This document shows, piece after piece, positions 7,367 to 9,439 of a DNA stretch of 9,439 nucleotides. The first letter of the stretch is position 1. The number at the start of each line of letters is the position of its first letter. A model generated the notes under the pieces. It had not been told where the DNA came from, made no database searches, and saw only the letters and a program-made list of their open reading frames with translations. The stretch lies in the NCBI GenBank assembly GCA_036524155.1, contig DATDCV010000559.1:1-9439 (forward strand), read 5' to 3'. The DNA is from DATDCV01 sp036524155. Its GTDB lineage: Bacteria; Verrucomicrobiota; Verrucomicrobiia; Limisphaerales; UBA8199. A program made the position numbers and the translations under genes.

Positions 7367-7375
7367 TCAAATCCC
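7355..7375. repeat. Inverted repeat GGGAT-N11-ATCCC, operator-like
   Basis: GGGAT at 7355-7359 and ATCCC at 7371-7375 form perfect 5 bp arms with 11 bp between them, set in an AT-rich patch. The centre coincides with the -35 hexamer of the predicted minus-strand promoter (7361-7366). The arm centres are 16 bp apart, which a dimeric regulator contacting one face over one and a half helical turns could span. Arms this short can arise by chance, and no regulator gene lies in the window. Confidence 0.28.
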
Positions 7376-7401
7376 GCTCACATACCTCCAGCACCAGCCG
7401 C

Positions 7402-7430
7402 TTGCGAACGACTCCAGGTTGGTCCAGAAT
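7402..7430 (+). promoter_or_regulatory. Weak promoter-like pair directly at the putA start
   Basis: TTGCGA (7402-7407) and CAGAAT (7425-7430) each match consensus at 4 of 6 positions with a 17 bp spacer. The expected start of transcription falls at or next to 7437, the G of the chosen GTG start codon, so the messenger would be leaderless or nearly so. Both boxes are weak, and the call rests partly on this positional agreement. Confidence 0.25.
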
Positions 7431-7436
7431 CGTTTT

Positions 7437-9439
7437 GTGAGCACGGTCCACACCACCCCTGCCGGGACCCTAAGCACCCCTTCATCGCCAGCCGACATCG
7501 AAGCCGCCACGCGCCAGTGGGGCGAAAAGATCTTTGCGCTGATGGATGCTGCCGAACCGCCGTCGCTTTTCAGCAGAAAAGGATTTTACGGCACGATGAT
7601 GGACTGGGCGATGCGTGATGAGCATTTCAAAACGCAGCTCTTCCGCTTTGTCGATGTGCTGCCCACTCTGACTTCTTCATCCGAGATCGCGCGGCACCTC
7701 GATGAGTACCTGGGCCCGGATCAAGTGGAGCTTTCTCCCGCGCTGCGCTTGGGCTTGAAGGCCGCCGGCGGCGCCTCCTGGCTGCTCGGCGCCGGCGTCA
7801 AATCCCAGGTGACCGGCATGGCCCGCCAATTCATGTTGGGCAACGAACCAAAAGAAATCCTCGCCACCCTCCGCAGCTTGAGCGAACAGAACGTCGCGTT
7901 CACTGTTGATGTGCTTGGAGAAGCCGTTGTGAGCGAAGTCGAGGCCGACCGCTATGCTCAACGTTATCTGGACCTGATGGATGCGCTCGGGAACGAAATC
8001 GCCCAATGGCCAGTCTGCCAAAGCAACCTCACCGCCAGAGGTCCGCTGCCCACGTTGAACCTCTCAGTCAAGGTCTCGGCTCTTTATTCCCAGATCCACC
8101 CCACGGATCCGGATACGGCGATCAGTAAAATCTCAGCCCGGCTGCGCCCGATTCTTCGGCGGGCCAAACAACTCAGCGCTTTCGTGAACCTGGACATGGA
8201 GAGCTACGCGCTCAAGGAGCTGACTCTGCGCTTGTTTCAAACCATTTTTGCCGAGGAGGAATTCGCCACGAGTCCCGCCTGCGGCCTGGCACTGCAAGCT
8301 TATCTGAGAGATTGCGAACAGGACCTGCGCCGGATTATCAGTTGGTCACGGCAGCAGCGCCGCCGTGTCACCGTCCGGCTCGTAAAGGGCGCCTATTGGG
8401 ATTACGAAACGATCATCGCCCAACAGCGCCGCTGGCCCGTGCCGGTGTTTTTGCACAAAGCCCAATCCGACGCCAATTTCGAAAAACTCTCGCTGCTTCT
8501 GCTCGAAAACGACAGCGTCCTCGACGCGGCGTTCGGAACCCATAACGTGCGGAGCATCGCCCATGTTCTCGCACACGCCGACCACCTCGCGCTCGACCGG
8601 CGAAACCTCGAGTTCCAAATGCTCTATGGAATGGCGGACCCAATCAAAGCGGCTGTGCGGCAGCTCGGCTTGCGTTTGCGCGAATACTGTCCCGTGGGAG
8701 AACTCCTGCCGGGTATCGCTTATTTCGTCCGGCGCCTGCTGGAGAATACTTCCAACGAGGGATTTCTCGCCAGCAAGTTTGCCAAAGGTAGCAGCCGCGA
8801 GGAACTGCTGCAAAGCCCAGCGAGCGTGGCGCCAGCCGTCAGCCCCAACGACATGTCGGTTACCGCGGACGCACCGAGCCGGCAGAGTTCTTCGACGTTC
8901 CAGAACGAACCGCACACTGATTTCACGATACCCGGGGAACGCGAAAAGATACGGGCGGCGCTGAAACAAGTGAGAGCCGGACTTGGCCGGAGGTATCCGC
9001 TGGTGATTAACAACAAACCGGTTTCGACAGCCGACTGGTCGCCCTCTCTCAATCCCGCCAACCAGAAGGAAGTTGTCGGCTACGCGGCCCAAGCGGGCGT
9101 TAAAGAGGCTGAACTGGCGCTGGCGGCGGCTCGCGCGGCGCAGCCGTCGTGGGGACGCACACCCCCAAATGAGCGCGCGCTTGTGCTTGAAAAAGTCGCC
9201 TTCTTGATGCACCGCGACAAAGCTGACCTCTGCGCGCTCGAGGTGCTCGAAGCCAGCAAAAACTGGACCGAGGCCGACGCGGATGTGGCCGAGGCGATCG
9301 ACTTCTGCAACTTCTACGCCACGGTCATGCGCGACCTGGGCCGGCCCCAACGCACGCAGAGGGTCGCCGGAGAATCGAACGTCCAGGAGTGGCGAGCCAG
9401 GGGCCTGGGCGTCATCATCGCCCCGTGGAACTTTCCGCT
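7437..9439 (+). CDS. putA: Bifunctional proline dehydrogenase / L-glutamate gamma-semialdehyde dehydrogenase, 5' part
   Basis: PutA oxidises proline to pyrroline-5-carboxylate with FAD, then to glutamate with NAD. The 667 visible codons have no stop and run off the right edge. PRODH barrel motifs are LSVKVSALYSQIHP (209-222), NLDMESYALKEL (251-262), VRLVKGAYWDYE (313-324), FGTHNV (366-371), FQMLYGMAD (393-401), and YCPVGELLPGIAYFVRRLLE (417-436) with the substrate-binding RR pair at 432-433. A low-complexity Ser/Pro linker (about 455-495) leads into the aldehyde dehydrogenase half: SLNPANQKEVV (537-547), then IIAPWNFP (660-667), the start of the NAD-binding motif. The catalytic cysteine lies beyond the window. 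There is no N-terminal ribbon-helix-helix domain, so DNA-binding self-regulation as in E. coli PutA is not expected. The GTG at 7437 is chosen because about 20 loose residues then precede the conserved arm region; TTG at 7419 is an alternative. No Shine-Dalgarno site is clear for either. Confidence 0.93.
   Translation, partial: MSTVHTTPAGTLSTPSSPADIEAATRQWGEKIFALMDAAEPPSLFSRKGFYGTMMDWAMRDEHFKTQLFRFVDVLPTLTSSSEIARHLDEYLGPDQVELSPALRLGLKAAGGASWLLGAGVKSQVTGMARQFMLGNEPKEILATLRSLSEQNVAFTVDVLGEAVVSEVEADRYAQRYLDLMDALGNEIAQWPVCQSNLTARGPLPTLNLSVKVSALYSQIHPTDPDTAISKISARLRPILRRAKQLSAFVNLDMESYALKELTLRLFQTIFAEEEFATSPACGLALQAYLRDCEQDLRRIISWSRQQRRRVTVRLVKGAYWDYETIIAQQRRWPVPVFLHKAQSDANFEKLSLLLLENDSVLDAAFGTHNVRSIAHVLAHADHLALDRRNLEFQMLYGMADPIKAAVRQLGLRLREYCPVGELLPGIAYFVRRLLENTSNEGFLASKFAKGSSREELLQSPASVAPAVSPNDMSVTADAPSRQSSSTFQNEPHTDFTIPGEREKIRAALKQVRAGLGRRYPLVINNKPVSTADWSPSLNPANQKEVVGYAAQAGVKEAELALAAARAAQPSWGRTPPNERALVLEKVAFLMHRDKADLCALEVLEASKNWTEADADVAEAIDFCNFYATVMRDLGRPQRTQRVAGESNVQEWRARGLGVIIAPWNFP

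Larger units (their letters stand above)
7311..7436. other. Divergent intergenic control region
   Basis: This 126 bp region separates the divergently oriented modular exported-protein gene and putA. It holds a minus-strand promoter, an inverted repeat overlapping its -35 box, and a weak plus-strand promoter placed right at the putA start. These are annotated separately. No RNA gene or small coding region is evident. Confidence 0.6.

Noticed and set aside
8346..9350. 334-residue open frame on the minus strand inside putA
   Set aside because: The plus strand encodes unmistakable PRODH and aldehyde dehydrogenase motifs over the same bases, so this is a shadow.

Overview
The window is a high-GC, gene-dense chromosomal segment that most resembles a member of the Verrucomicrobiota (Pedosphaera/Limisphaerales type). 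This is an inference from protein style: large secreted multidomain proteins, a C-terminal module ending in FFRLRE, a zinc-lid adenylate kinase with an N-terminal extension, and genes without clear Shine-Dalgarno sites. No search was run. I see no mobile element, phage gene, CRISPR array, tRNA or rRNA.

Layout, left to right. (1) 1-311 (+): the 3' end of a gene for a Pro-rich, then Tyr/Gly-rich and His-ending protein. (2) 312-587: non-coding, holding a good sigma70-like promoter at 471-498. (3) 588-1337 (+): adenylate kinase. (4) 1338-1510: a spacer with a weak hairpin and a weak promoter-like pair. (5) 1511-4564 (+): a secreted protein of 1017 residues with a six-hairpin-glycosidase-like helical domain between beta-rich domains. 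(6) 4596-7310 (-): a secreted 904-residue modular beta-sandwich protein, convergent with the previous gene across only 31 bp. (7) 7311-7436: a divergent intergenic region with a minus-strand promoter and an inverted repeat centred on its -35 box. (8) 7437-9439 (+): the first 667 codons of putA, bifunctional proline dehydrogenase / glutamate-semialdehyde dehydrogenase, cut by the right edge.

The genes do not form one pathway. Adenylate kinase and PutA are housekeeping or catabolic enzymes. The two large exported proteins probably act on or bind polysaccharide outside the cytoplasm. I found no convincing new multi-gene system. The points most worth following are the secreted helical-barrel protein, whose exact family I cannot name, the modular exported protein, and the divergent control region, where putA may be transcribed without a leader.
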